A stretch of 64,000 nucleotides of DNA, taken from contig ARYC01000220.1 in the NCBI GenBank assembly GCA_000711775.1, positions 1-64,000 of the forward strand, written 5' to 3'. Position 1 is the first letter of the stretch; every line of letters begins with the position of its first letter. The position numbers and the translations under genes were made by a program. Below are positions 46,420 to 58,882 of the stretch, in pieces. This DNA is from Oxytricha trifallax (taxonomy: Eukaryota; Ciliophora; Spirotrichea; Sporadotrichida; Oxytrichidae). The notes beneath the pieces are model-generated. The model saw nothing but the letters and a program-made list of their open reading frames with translations, did no database searches and was not told the DNA's origin.

Positions 46420-48540
46420 TAACGTATTAAATAAGTTCAGACCAAGAATATATTTATATTTTCATATACATTTATAATTTAATAAATTGTTTATACATTA
46501 TAATTGAATGATAGAGTTATTGTTCTTAGATATATTGTAAAATACTAATTAAAAATTAAATAAGTACATTAGAGCATTATCTTCGTAAGTATAGATTTAA
46601 AGAGACTCTGTTTTAAAGATTGGCTTATTAATTTTGATGTTCCAAATAAAAATCTCAATTAAAAATATAACAAATATTTATCCTCATTTCTAAAGGGAAT
46701 CCTGAAAATCCTGAAATTTTAACATACTGTATCCCATTAATGGTAACAATTTTTTATTTAATATAATATATTTAATCTGGCTTTAAAGCTTTTTATTGTT
46801 ATAGTAAACTTCAAAGGAACTTATTGTTGATACCAAAAAAGTAGGAACTATTCTTTTATAATGTTAAATATTTATTTAAACATAGATTAACACTGTGGCA
46901 TTACGGTAATTAAATAAACTTTTGTAATTTTATGAAATAAAATCATCAAAATTATTTAGAATTTTTATCAAATATTTACAAAATATATTACTATAAGAGA
47001 ATGAAAATTATAATAGAAATTTTTCATAATTATGAAAATTAATAATAAAAATTTAAATTACATAATTATAATTTATGGTAAGGTATTTTAATTTAGGGGG
47101 TATTGAATGAAATAAAGATTAAATTTTTATTCATATTATATAATCATCAAAATTGGGGTTGAAATAGTTTAAATCAAATATAATCTAAATCAATTAAAAG
47201 TTAATTGTTGCTCAAAAATTAAAATTTAAAAATCATTTTTAATTCAAAATAAATTAGTGTTTAATAAAAATAAATTAAGGTAAATTAAGTTATCATCTTG
47301 AGTTCGCAATCAAACCTCAATTATTATCTTATTTATTTATTTACATATAATTATTTCAGGAATAATTTTACTATAAAAAAGTTATATAAAATATATAACT
47401 TTGTAATTTGTAATATATCATATAAAAACATCCCATTACTAATTCTAATTTTTAAATTTACTATGATTAAGTTGTAAATTACAGATTGAATTTGTTTTTC
47501 ATAATTATTTATTGATTTGAAGGAATCTAGCAATTTTTATTTTTTCAATTTCGGAATCTACTTAATACAATAATGCAATTTTTTAATAAATAGGAAAAAA
47601 ATAAAAAAATATTTATATTTCACAAAATTAGTGATTTAAAACAAGTAATTGTAATTTAATTTAAATAAAATAATTTTATAGAATCAATTTTTTTTATAAT
47701 TTGATTAAATATAAAATTATTTGTAAAAATTATATTTAAATTTAAGAGTACTTTTAATATAATAATACTACATCATTAATTATCTCTATGATATCCTAAT
47801 TCTTTTTAAAAAAATTAAATAAAAGCCATATATTTTATTGAAATTATTCACAATTTTGAGCCCTGAATAAATAAATTTTTAATTTTACTTATTGAATATA
47901 GTTATTTTCAAAACAATAAATGATTAGATATTAAAAAAATAATCTAAGAAATATCATTATAATGAAATTTAATTAAAATTTTTTTAAAATAAAGAAATAT
48001 TAATAATAAGTATACATCTGAATGATAACTTTTTTTATTTAAAATAAAATAAAAAGGTAATTGTTTATATTCATTAGATAAGAAAGAAAATTAATAATTT
48101 ATTAATTATATTCGAGAGTATATTTATAATATTCAAAATAAAGGTGAATAAATAATATTTTTTTTATTGAATCTAAATATATATTTCCCTCTGTAGTTTT
48201 TAAATTATAACATTTATCTCAATTAAGAATTTAACAATTATAATTTTTTAAGACTTAAATGTCAAATTTGTGTATGTTCCGATGATTGATGATGAGCTCA
48301 GCAATTTTAATCAATTTTAAAAAATAATATTTCAATTGAACACTGAAGTTAGCCAAATAACCATTTTAGAAAGTAGTATTGATTTAAAAGTACTTATTCA
48401 TGTTTTAATAAAATTATAAATAATGATTTAAAGAAAAATAGGTAAAAATAGAGAAATATCTAAAATAATGAATTTTAATTATATATAAAAAACACTAATA
48501 GTCTTTTTATAATTAAATTTATAATTTAATATGTATAATC
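46420..48540. other. AT-rich interval, few coding hints
   Basis: Low-complexity AT sequence. At about 46.70-46.74 kb (minus) a short piece (NGIQYVKISGFSGFPLEM) looks coding and may belong upstream of the furin-like gene. At about 48.25-48.42 kb (plus) there is an open stretch (VPMIDDELSNFNQFQKI) of uncertain meaning. Confidence 0.35.
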
Positions 48541-48559
48541 TTATTAAATACCATATTAA

Positions 48560-48700
48560 ATAATATCCAGTTGCTGGCTTGCTAAAATAAATTTCTTTAT
48601 TTAAATAATTGTTTAATGGTTTAGATGTTTACCTCTCTATTGAATAAATCTACAAGCCTTATCTAGTATTTACTTGGCTTTGTACTGTATGGAGTATATA
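48560..48700 (-). CDS. Two exon-like pieces of an unrecognised gene
   Basis: The minus strand reads SIQYKAKQILDKACRFIQQR, then a GT-AG intron of about 50 nt (GTAAACATC...TATTTTAG), then QASNWILFNMVF. The intron borders and sensible protein composition support coding. Start and end unknown. Confidence 0.4.
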
Positions 48701-49225
48701 AAATTTAATTAATATACTTTTATATTTATATTTAAATAACAATTTATTTAATTTTAAAATAAGTGTAATTTAATTTTTAATATATTTTTTATCTTTTTTA
48801 TTTAAACAAATATAAAAACATTTATAATTAATAAAGTAGAATTTTATAGTTATATTTTTAAATTAATTATTTTTTTATAAATACTTTTTTTTAGATAAAT
48901 CTTCATAAAATATAATTAATAAAATTAATAGAGCAGTCAGCCCTTCTATTACAGGAATAATATTGAAGAATAATATTTTATTTTGAAAAAATATAATTAA
49001 ATTATACTAAATTACTTTAAGTTGTCTTATATTCTTTATTTGTTTAAAACATTACTTTCTTACTTTTACTGAAAAAAAAACAAAAGAAAAGAATTGATAA
49101 TAGATTATTATAAATGTAAATAGATGCCGATAAATCATTAATATGAGATGAGAAACTAATGCTAAAGCTATTATTGCTATTTATGATTAATTTTATGAAA
49201 TTTATGTCATTATAAATGATGATTA

Positions 49226-49390
49226 TCAAAGTCTTGAAGGAATTTAATTTTTCTAGGATTATTAAGATGGATTTTCAGGCGATTGATTTTCTAAATAAAC
49301 TCTTTAAAAGAATTTTTTTAATTTTAATTTCAATGCTTCCTCCCTGGCTAGGAAGGACGAGTTATAGATAAATAGTATTGTTTAGAATTG
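49226..49390 (-). CDS. C-terminal exon of an unrecognised host-type gene
   Basis: Minus-strand frame IYNSSFLAREEALKLKLKKF, then RVYLENQSPENPSQQSQKNQ, ending at TGA 49226-49228. Four or more TAA/TAG codons read as Gln, and the charged, Ser/Gln-rich tail is typical of real ciliate C-termini. Upstream exons are not resolved. Confidence 0.45.
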
Positions 49391-49892
49391 AATAATTGTA
49401 AGTTAATGAGTAATTAGTAAAGAATCAAATATATGAAAAGATTGAATAATCTTATATAAAAATAAGCTTATAAATAATTTTTTTTCATTCAAAAATTAAT
49501 ACCAAAAATATTTGTTGGAAAATTATAGTTTTTAGTAAGTTTATAAAAATAATTTTAACTTATTTTTTATAGTTAACAATAATTTTTAGTGCATGTCTAA
49601 ATATTTTATTCCTCAATTATTTATCTATTTAAAAAATTGCTCTTCTATATTGGTTATATTTGATTATCAGTTTTATGAGTTTTGAATGGCATTATAATCT
49701 TAATCTTATATAATCTATATATCTAACATTTTATTCACTTATACTAATTATACAAGCATTACTTTTTATTGATAACAAATCCTCATTTATTATATCTTAA
49801 AGTGGATAATTTACTCACTCGCTGAAAATTTTAATTAATTTATTATTTATAATTAATATTTTTTTCTTATCTCTTTTATTTAAAATAAGCCA

Positions 49893-52800
49893 TCAATTCT
49901 TGTCCCCATGAATTAAAGAGTTAATATACATGAATTTCGGTTATGTAGCAGTGATAAAGCCAGGATCACTCTAAAACTTACTTGGCTCACATTCAATTTC
50001 TCTCTAAAGATTGCATGATAATTATTCAGCATTTTACAGATTCTAAACAATGCTTGAATTATAAAAATTAGTTAAAATTCATTTAGTTTAAGAAATTGTT
50101 TTTACTGAAAAAATCAAATTTACAATCTATCCCTGTTTATATACACTTCTGATTATCTTTTTTTTATATTGTTTTTTTAAAATACATATATAGACCTATG
50201 AATTAAATTGAACTTTCTGCTTTTTCTGAAAATACTCAAAATTCTTTTTATTAAATCATAATAAAACAAATTTATTAAGCCTATTCTTATTTGATTTTAC
50301 GTATAAGTTAAATAAAATTTGATTTTTTAATGGAAATATTAAAAATTATTGACTTAACAGATTTATTTTTATACAGTTTTATTAAATTTATTTACAAATC
50401 TATTGTAGGATTCTAATATTAAAAATTTAAAGTATCAATTAATTATTCGCTAATTATTTTTTAAAGTTATTTAATTACTTTTAATTTTTTCTTTTATGGA
50501 TGATATAAGGAATATTTTAAAACGTTATTCTTCTGTTGATTGAAGTTGAACTTTATCTAGTTTTATTACAATTTTTCTTTCCTGTTAAACATAATAACAA
50601 GTCACTACCATTGACTCAACTTTAAAAATATTATAAAAATTAACTGTATCATTTCCCTAGTAGCATTTGAGTTTATTTCCGTCAATATTAACAATTAGGG
50701 AAGAATTTTTTCTGCCTAAAACATTAAAATTACTTATATTTAAAAGATTTTAAGAATAAACATATTATCCAATTTTCAATTGTATTTTCCTTATATTAAA
50801 CAGCTTTTTAAAACATGTTTAACTACTTTCTTTAAAGATAAATGGATTTTTCTCCCACACCGGGTTAGGGTGCTGAAGCTACCACAGCGAAAGGATAGGG
50901 ATTACGTTTCCCAGCAGCGGTGGGACCGGTAAGCGTTTTTCTCCATCTTCTGTCACTCTGGTAGGATCCTACGAGCTCTGTCCTCCATGGTGAAAACCCG
51001 GTTGACATCTTGATTTTAGGTGAAGACTAGGTGATAGCAAGAATGGTTTTTTCGGAGTTTTCTACTTCACGACTGCCACGTCACGGAATTTGCCACGTCA
51101 ACTCATTCAGATACGTCTACGTCACGACTAAGATTGATGGTTTGATTTTAGTATTAAACAGTGATATGTTAAATTTATTTGATTTTAATCATTAAACACA
51201 CCCCCTTTAAAGATAAATTTACATTTTCTATTATATATTTTTAATATTTTTAATTTGTTTAAAAATTAGTTGTGTTTTCAATTAATTAATTAAGTGATCA
51301 AATAAAAATATCTGAATATCAAGAAAGAGAAATAGTTAATTTTCAGGAATAAGGCGTTTGTTCAAATTGATTTAAATTACAAATTTTATATAGAGCAGGA
51401 AAATTTTTCCCCACAATTATTTTAAATAATTTATAATTCAAAGATATTAATTGAAAAATACTAACTGCATTGTCAAGAAATATTTCAAGTAAATCAGAAC
51501 CCAAGGCAATATCAGCAAGTCGTACAAATACAATCAATGGCGTTTACTTTTAGCATTAAGATATTTGGAAATTATAATATTATTATAATTAAATTAGCTT
51601 CAGCTAATGTAAGTATTCTACTTTAAACATCTTTTGAAATGTCACCGAAACCATGCTGAAACTCTCTGTTATTATTGTCTAAAATTATCAATTTGATTTT
51701 CTCAACCCCTTCTAAAAGTTAATGACTTTATTAAAGATAAAAATTTATCAAACAAACTTTGATAATAATTATATTTAAACTATAAATATTTATAACTTAT
51801 AACAATGACGAGGAAGAGATATGCCACTTAATATCACTAAAAAAAATAAACTTATGTTGTAAACAATTGTTTCTTCCGCTTAAATAGTAAAGTCTGGTTT
51901 GAGAATAAGTTAATTTTTCTGGCTTCCAGGCTTATATGAAGAATTAATATACGGAGTCCCAAATTAAAAAGATTCGGTTTTTATCCAATCATTTGGGAAT
52001 TAGATAACAGTCTAATTATTTAAATTAAAAAATATAACAATTAACTTCAATACATTTTTAATTTAATAAAAATTCTTAAATTATATTTATAGTTTTCTAA
52101 TTTTTTAAAATTAATTTATCTGTAATATAAAAAAATTTTTATATTTAAAAAGTGAAAATAAACTAAAAAACATTTTATTGACAGTATCAACTTATTTTTA
52201 ATAGAAAAAAATAAATCTTAGAAAATTATTGTAATTTTAAAAATACTATATTAAATTTTAAACTATCAATACAATTAACTCACCGTTTTTGTTGTCATTC
52301 AATCATTGACATATTTTAATTCAACGAATTAAGACTTAAAAGATATTATTATGATTTTTCATTTAAATTTCAGAGATAAAATCATTTTTTTAAAAAAAAT
52401 AAATATTTTGATTACATATTTAATTAATTTTCACAAATTTGAAGTGATGATATCTTAAAAATATCGATTTGATGGTTGCATAAGGAAAAATTAAAGGCTA
52501 TTATAAATAGATTATTATTTAACTTAAATATACTTTAACGCATAATTTCAGTTTTAAAGTTGAGAATTATTTTATGATTTCTCTAATGTTTGTTAAGATT
52601 TTGATAGAAAATAGTGATATAAAATTAAAAGTGAAAATAACTAATTTGAATAATTCTAATTACATGATGTTTAGTTGTAATAATAAAAGTCAAATCATTT
52701 ATAACTGAAATGAAAATTTGGAAATAAAAAACCTTTATTAAATATTTTTTTAAAATTTAAACTTTATGAATTTGCATTACCAGAATAATTAATTAATCTA

Positions 52801-55150
52801 AATGTGTTATTAATCATAAATTTAAATTAAATATTACAATATAATAATAATATTTTTATTAAATAAAAATTTATTAATTTGAAAGTAAAAAAAATTATAA
52901 TTAAATAATTCTAATAATTTGGAGTTTAAAATTAATCTTTTACAAATTAAAAATAAGATCAAATTTGATTAAATAACTACGATTTTAAAGTTTCTAATAA
53001 AGATATTAGTAATTGAGTATCTAATCTAATATGAATATTTAACTAAAATATTATATTCAGACAAAATTAATAGAATTTAATATTTGTTTTACCCTATATG
53101 AGTCGATAATTTCTTTTAATAAAATTATTAGTTAAAAATCAATTTTTTTAATAATATTCATATTTTATAATCAGTTATTTCTTATAATAGAAGAATATTT
53201 AAATTTAATAAATCTAGCTGTTGCTTGGCACTTAAACATATGTTATCATTCATAAAACTATTTATTTAAAAAAATAATTTTAATTTTATTATTAAAAAGA
53301 AATAATATGAAATTCTTTACTTTATAATCATAAAATATAAAGAGTGTTTATTGCATATTTTCACAAGTAACTAATGAAAAAGGTTAATCAAACAATTTAA
53401 TATTTTTAAGAGGATCAAGAATTGCTAAACTATTGAGTCCAAGGTTGATTTTTAAAAAACAATATTGTGGCATGAACTGAACTGAATTGAATTTTTATAA
53501 TAATAATAAGGTATATAATGGGTTTTCTTTTGAGTTTTTATAATAGTTACAATTAAAAATTGTCATAAACCACTAGCGACTATGTTTTTTTTATTGAAAA
53601 AATTAATTTATTTTAAATATTGATAGGTTAGAACATTCTGATCTATTTAATCAAAAGTTCTTTATTTTTTTGACAAATTGACAAAATTATAAATATGGAA
53701 TGTAAGAGATTTTAAAGTTTTAATAATATTGTTTCTATTCCATATTATTGTAATATGACTTATTTATTTATAAATAAAAATAAATAATGAGTTATAGAGA
53801 TTTATTACTCATTAATATTATAGAAATGCATTTGATTTGGGAAGTAAAATTTGTAATTAAATTAATAATTATTAAATTTAGTGGCAGTAACTTTCTGGGC
53901 ATCTATACATTATGGTATTTGTACAATAGAATTTAAAATCAGTTAAAGTTTTCTTTCTGGAGTATTATTTGTTCCTATAGAAGTGAAATTAAGATATGTT
54001 AATTTCAGCATAAAAATGAACTAAACAAATCATCCAAAATTAAATCTAATTAATCTCGCTTCTACAATACGAAAAAATAGTACCGCCAATATTAAAGTAA
54101 AAAATTATCTTAAATTCTGTATCGAAGAAGTGGCACATTGTTTTAACTATGTAAACTACCACTTTTGTTAATTTAATTAAATTTGCTATAATTCAAATTT
54201 ATTCCTACAATTTAAAATAAATTAGAAATTTTAATAGAAATCTAAAATATTTATATTAGTATCAAAAATTATATTCTATTTTTTAATTTAAATAATGATT
54301 TGATATCGGTTTTATAATATAATATGATATTTTTTTTAATTTTTTATTTAGTGAAAAAAATGACCATGCCTATTTATTCTCTTCGGCTCTATTTAAGTAT
54401 CTTAAATGCCTTAGTTTAAAATTCTGTCAATTAAATAAAAACTCTTTTTTAAAATTCAAATATTTATCATAAAAATTTAACTTTATAATATCTATAATAA
54501 TTTCCAAAAGTAGTTCGTTTATCATATCACCTATACCAAAAATGATTTATATTTATTGATAAAACTTTATAAAATTTACCTTAAAAAGTAGCATTCATTA
54601 ATTTTAATGAAAATAATAAAAATTGTTGCTTGGATTGGAACTTGAATTGATGTGACTTTCTGTTATGATTAATTTTATATAATTATTTTAAAATTATTAA
54701 GATTGAGAAACCAAAGATAGATTTGAATACTTAGACTGGATATTAATATTATTAAAAATATTAATTTATAGATCTACAAACTTATATCAGGAAAACTAGA
54801 ACCAATTATCAATGGATTTCTAACAAGATTATCAAATATTATAATTTTTTAATATTATCAATTGAGAGAACAATCTGTTGATAGCTATCAAATATCAGGT
54901 CATATTAGAGTGTAGTAGTGACAGTACGTTAGTTGATTTGGCATTGTAAACATTAAATATAAAGTAGTGAGGTTTAAGTTTTCTTAGTAAAGACTTGATA
55001 TGATAGTTAACATGTTTGAAAACCCTTTACGACATCGTAATAGTAAAATATATGAATAAATAAAAATGAATATCGAATTCCTCTGGTATGGAAATACTCA
55101 ATGCAATAGGTGCTACCAAGGGATAGTTTGATTGTACATAGAGTACAATT
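49893..55150 (-). CDS. Large multi-exon host-type gene, unrecognised (block B copy)
   Basis: Minus-strand exon pieces from 5' to 3': VQSNYPLVAPIALSISIPEE (55.1 kb), GFQTCQLSYQVFTKKTQ (55.0), DLIFDSYQQIVLSID (54.88), IIGSSFPDISLQIYKL (54.79), VQVPSNSQ (53.2), WDSVYQFFIQAWKPEK (51.95), IKLIILDNNNREFQHGFGD (51.68), ADIALGSDLLEIFLDNA (51.5), RKIVIKLDKVQLQSTEEQ (50.56). The C-terminal exon ECEPSKFQSDPGFITATQPK ... LIHGDKN ends at TGA 49893. Each named piece except the last has a relative in block A, which supports coding and common descent. Beta-rich, repeated-looking blocks hint at an extracellular or adhesion-type protein, but no family is established. Introns or eliminated segments separate the pieces; two mobile elements sit between exons. 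Confidence 0.5.
50844..51204. mobile_element. SINE-like retroposon with 14-bp target duplication (361 bp)
   Basis: An island of much higher GC than its surroundings, flanked by exact CTTTAAAGATAAAT direct repeats (50830-50843 and 51205-51218). It starts GGATTTTTCTCCCACACCGG and includes three spaced ACGTCA-type motifs (51076-51120). A 14-bp duplication is typical of target-primed retroposition (SINE or LINE). No clear poly(A) tail or tRNA-type A/B boxes are visible. The reverse strand has a short open stretch (RTELVGSYQSDRRWRK) of uncertain meaning. Confidence 0.7.
52030..53817. other. AT-rich part of block B
   Basis: Mostly AT-rich sequence with the short exon-like piece near 53.21 kb. No other feature supported. 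Confidence 0.45.
53818..54210. mobile_element. Palindromic TTGTAGGAAT-family element, more diverged (393 bp)
   Basis: Left tip TTATAGAAATGCATTTGATT after TA; right tip ATTCCTACAA, with TT rather than TA next to it. The subterminal GTGGCAGTAACTTTCTGG and the core (GGAGTATTATTTGTTCC versus GTACCGCCAATATTAAAG) are recognisable but the arms have drifted, so it is older than the other copies. Confidence 0.8.
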
Positions 55151-56260
55151 AAACTAAAATTTTAATAGTAAATTTGGATCTAAAATAATAAATTACGTTA
55201 TTAAGATCTAATTTTAATGAGATATTATAATATTTATATTGATAACAATTAAAATAAATCCGTAAAAATAAGACATATCATTATATGTTCTTTTTAAATA
55301 TGATTAATTGACCCAATATATTATCTATGATATAAATATATTTTGTTAAATAACTTTAGAATTTAAAAATTTTTAAGTTGAAGTAAATATATCCTTTATT
55401 TTATTAAGTTATTAATTCAACAAAAAGGTTATTTGCATGTGAGTTTAAAATACCTTAACTAATAATTAAAAAAAAATTTCTTGCCTTTTTATATTTATGA
55501 TATCATATTTAAATGTAGAAAAAAATATTTGAAATAAAATTTCAGAGCTAATCTTATTTTTCTAAATAATGTTTTACATTATTTAATATTCAAATAGTTA
55601 CATTTTACTTTAAATGATTTGAATGTGCATTAATCTATTAAAAATGACAATATTCCCCATGGTGAAAAATTTTTTGAAATTAAGGTGGTTGTATAAATTA
55701 GATTAAGAATTAATTTTAAGATCAAAGTAAAGATTTAAAACAAAGAATATTTGTCTGAATTTGTTATAAGTGTTTGGAATTAATTTATAAATAAAAATAT
55801 CTGATTTTATTTTAGAGATTGGGGTTTGTTAGAGATAGAAGTTTATCAACTAATATGATTTAAGAATGAAATTTTAAAATATAATTAAAGATTATTATGC
55901 ATTAAGGATTTATTAAACAAGGGATTATGATCTCTAAAGTTTTAGAGATTTTTTATAAGTTTAAGAATGAAAGAGTTTAAGATTTATGAAAGTCCTTTCA
56001 AAAGTCCTGTAAATGTCCTGTCAGGACATTTTAAGAATTATAGAAAGGGCTTATGGGGTTTGATAATTTGATAAGAACACATCGTTTAGAAGATAAATAG
56101 GGAATGAAATTGTGGGAGTCAATATTGTCATGATTTGAGAATTATTTTATGGGGCTGTTTAATGTTTTACTGCAATTAAAAGTTAAGCTAATCCTTGAGT
56201 TTAAGATTGTGCTTTGATCTTGAGAGTTAAGATATTTCTTTTAAGATTTCAGCTCTTGGG

Positions 56261-57640
56261 TCACTGATGCTTAAAGGATCTGAAGTCAATTTCTTAAGTC
56301 TGCTCAATTAGACTTTCAAGATTCATCCAAAGACTCTGATCATTCTCAAGAATGAAAGAATCAATGATCTTAATTAGAGCTCTTTAGGATTTTGGATCAT
56401 CTTTGATTTTCTTAGCATGAATGATCAGCTTCTCTTGGGATTCAACGCTCACGAAAAAGTCTTTGCATATGTAAGTGTAAATGATTATGCATGCACAAGC
56501 ATAGAGATCGATTAAGGGATCTCCTTCTGTAAACTATCCTTGAAGAGGCATGAATGGGATATCTTCTGTAAAGTTGAAATAGCTTATGTTGGAATGCAAT
56601 ATTGCTTTTTCAAAGTTAACAATCCTGATTTCAAGAGGATCTATGTCTATGACAAGATTCTTAGGATTTAAAATTCTATGAGTGAATCCCAGACTGTGAA
56701 GCTCCCTTACACCATTTAAGATCCCGAGGCATATCTGCTTGACTTTTCTAGAGTGGAAATTAAATCTCAGAAAATCATGATAGTTGTAGACGAAGACTTA
56801 GTAGGCCAATCCAATGTGATCTTCCCCCTTTACTAGGTACTCAAGATTTATCAAATTCTTGAATCCCAGATCCTTGGCTTTCTTCGTAATAGCATACTCA
56901 TTGCTGAGATTTATTTACAAATGCTGCTCATCAAGGAATCTAAGTTCGCTGTAGAATCTGTAGTAGGTTTGCTTAAAAGATAAGGTTCCGTAAAAATGAG
57001 TGCCCATTGTTGTTATAGGACTAGGATTTGATGCGATAGATCTGAGACTATGAAAGAGTGGTATCATTAGCTTTGGTTCCAAGTCGAAGGATTTTAAGAA
57101 ATCAAGATTGTAACTTGATCCTCTCTCTTAAATCTCGTTTTGTTATTATTGTGATTTAAAGTTATCACTTTATTATTATTCAGATAGTTTTAATCTCTTC
57201 AGAGGTTATTTGTTTTGAAGGAATTCTCTAGGCTAATTAATGATTTTACTATTCTCTTGCTAAGATTGGTCTGAGTCATGATCGCTCTCGGGCGACTGTT
57301 TTCTGGAATACCTTCATTACGATATTTATTTTTAGGATTTTTGAGATTTCGGGGAGCCAGGATTTGAGGGATGATAGTCGCGAAAATGCCTATTAAGATT
57401 GCTCTTTGAGGCAAAGGATTTTCCGCAGCTATCGCAATCATGCTTTTTGTCATCAGATGCTTCAAGTGCCAAACTAGATTTCCTTTATCTAGGAGTAAGT
57501 CATAAATAATCTTACTTTTCTTAAAGTGAGGTTTGATCTCTAGAATTTTGTTAGGCGTTTCTCTGCTTTGAGTCATCCTCAGATGAACTGTTTTGATGGG
57601 AGCTATCCCTTTTTAAGGATTTCATTTTGTAGTTGAGCAT
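56261..57640 (-). CDS. TBE-relative zinc-finger/pseudokinase protein (459 codons, two internal TGA)
   Basis: One frame from ATG 57640 (MLNYKMKSLKRDSS) to TGA 56261, with no frameshift but in-frame TGA at codons about 47 and 109. One C2H2 finger (CDSCGKSFASK, C-x2-C-x12-H-x4-H) at residues about 69-90, a Gln/Ser/Asn-rich linker, then a kinase fold aligned with the TBE 57-kDa protein: GVRELHSLGFTHRILNPKN replaces HRDLKPEN, IVNFEKA replaces IIDFNRA, and YYRFYS replaces the YAYKVY lysine. The metal- and phosphate-handling residues are gone, so this reads as a pseudokinase. The TGAs may be mutations; readthrough cannot be excluded. Confidence 0.8.
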
Positions 57641-58070
57641 ATTTAATACCCTTTAAATTAATTAACTAAAAAGTTTAATAATATAATTAAATTTTGACCA
57701 CAATCTTTAAATCATAAAAGAGGAATGAGAATCTCAGATTTATTATAAATCATAAGATTTTTTAATTAAATCGTAAACTTCTCAGATTAATAAAGAATGT
57801 CAAAAAAATTAGGAACAAAACTTAAAATTTAGGAATATAGAAAATCTTCCTGAATAAATTACAAAGTAATTATAAGAATCCCATATAAAGTATGATTTTT
57901 CAAATCTTAAAAATATTTTAACAAAAATTTTGGGATTTTATGAGAGACTCCCTAATCATCTAATAAAAACTATTGAATAAGGGAATTACAATACATTCTG
58001 TCAGAGAATGTAATTAAATAATCCCAGAATAAATAATAATTTAAAATAAAAAACCCCTAAACTATTTAAT
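57641..58070. promoter_or_regulatory. Divergent intergenic region of the TBE relative
   Basis: 430 bp of AT-rich sequence between the two divergent genes. GAATCTCAGATT/CTTCTCAGATT and TCTGTCAGAGAATG-type words recur, but the TBE motif TTAATTAGGAGC is absent. Presumed to hold both promoters by position only. Confidence 0.35.
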
Positions 58071-58862
58071 ATGGAGCAGTAGATGAGCTAATCAAGATTA
58101 GTCAAAAGTGAGGAACTTACGAGTAGATTCAGATCGAAGGAGGATCTTTACAAATACTTGACTGTCCATTGTAAGATTATAGTTTTAAATAAAATTACAA
58201 CTAGTGAATTTATTCTTGCCACCTTATCAAGCAACTCGGATCGCATTCTTGAGATCAATCCTAAGTGGATAAAAAAGAGCACTGCGATCTGACTAGGTAT
58301 AAATGAATAAGATTCCGCACTATCAAGAACTGTCTGTGAAAAATCTTTACCCTGATGTAATAAAAGATGAGCAAGTCAGTATGTACCTTCCTAATCTAGA
58401 GATGAACTCTGGACAGCTTCCTGAGAGGATGTTCTTCTTTACGATCCTAGGAACAATAAAGAATGAATACTTAAGATCCGTGATAGATCATGCTCACCAG
58501 GTTAGATACAATGAAGGAGCACAATCCGAGGAAGCAAATGGGATCGAGATTACAAATGATTGGTTCGACTAATTAATTAAGCATCCGATTGTCTCGAGTA
58601 ACTATTCTTTACATTAACACTTTTAGAAAAACCTGGGAAAGGAATCTTCCTGATGAAGTAGAAAGCAAGATTGGGGAGCCGCAAATCCTAAAACAAATCC
58701 TTTGAAATCGGATAGAGATTGACTGTTCAGATTCGATAGAACCCATTCATAAATGAAGAATCAAGGAATTTGACAAAACGCAAAAGATTAGCAGATGGAT
58801 CTTTGCAAATCATAAACTTTTAAGAGAGGACCCCCACAAAGAATTCAATGGACTAAAACTGA
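58071..58862 (+). pseudogene. TBE-relative 22-kDa-like gene, one frameshift
   Basis: ATG 58071 (MEQQMSQSRLVKSEELTSRF), then RSKEDLYKYLT, a short GT-AG intron (GTAAGATTA...CAACTAG, about 58171-58205) at the same place as in TBEs, LFLPPYQATRIAFL, NKIPHYQELSVKNLYPDVIK, LPERMFFFTILGTIKNEY and a basic tail (FLMKQKARLGSRKSQ), ending at TGA 58860-58862. One base is missing near 58640 (after the KNLGKG position). Otherwise intact. Confidence 0.82.
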
Positions 58863-58882
58863 ATAATGTTAATTTATTTAAA

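Noticed and set aside
49920-50010. tRNA-like stretch near 49.95 kb
   Set aside because: It reads as a C-terminal exon on the minus strand with several Gln-encoded TAG/TAA codons, and no cloverleaf can be drawn.
50844-51204. tRNA, 5S, U-snRNA or SRP RNA gene in the GC-rich island
   Set aside because: No matching conserved boxes or cloverleaf were found by eye; the flanking 14-bp duplication explains it better as a retroposon.
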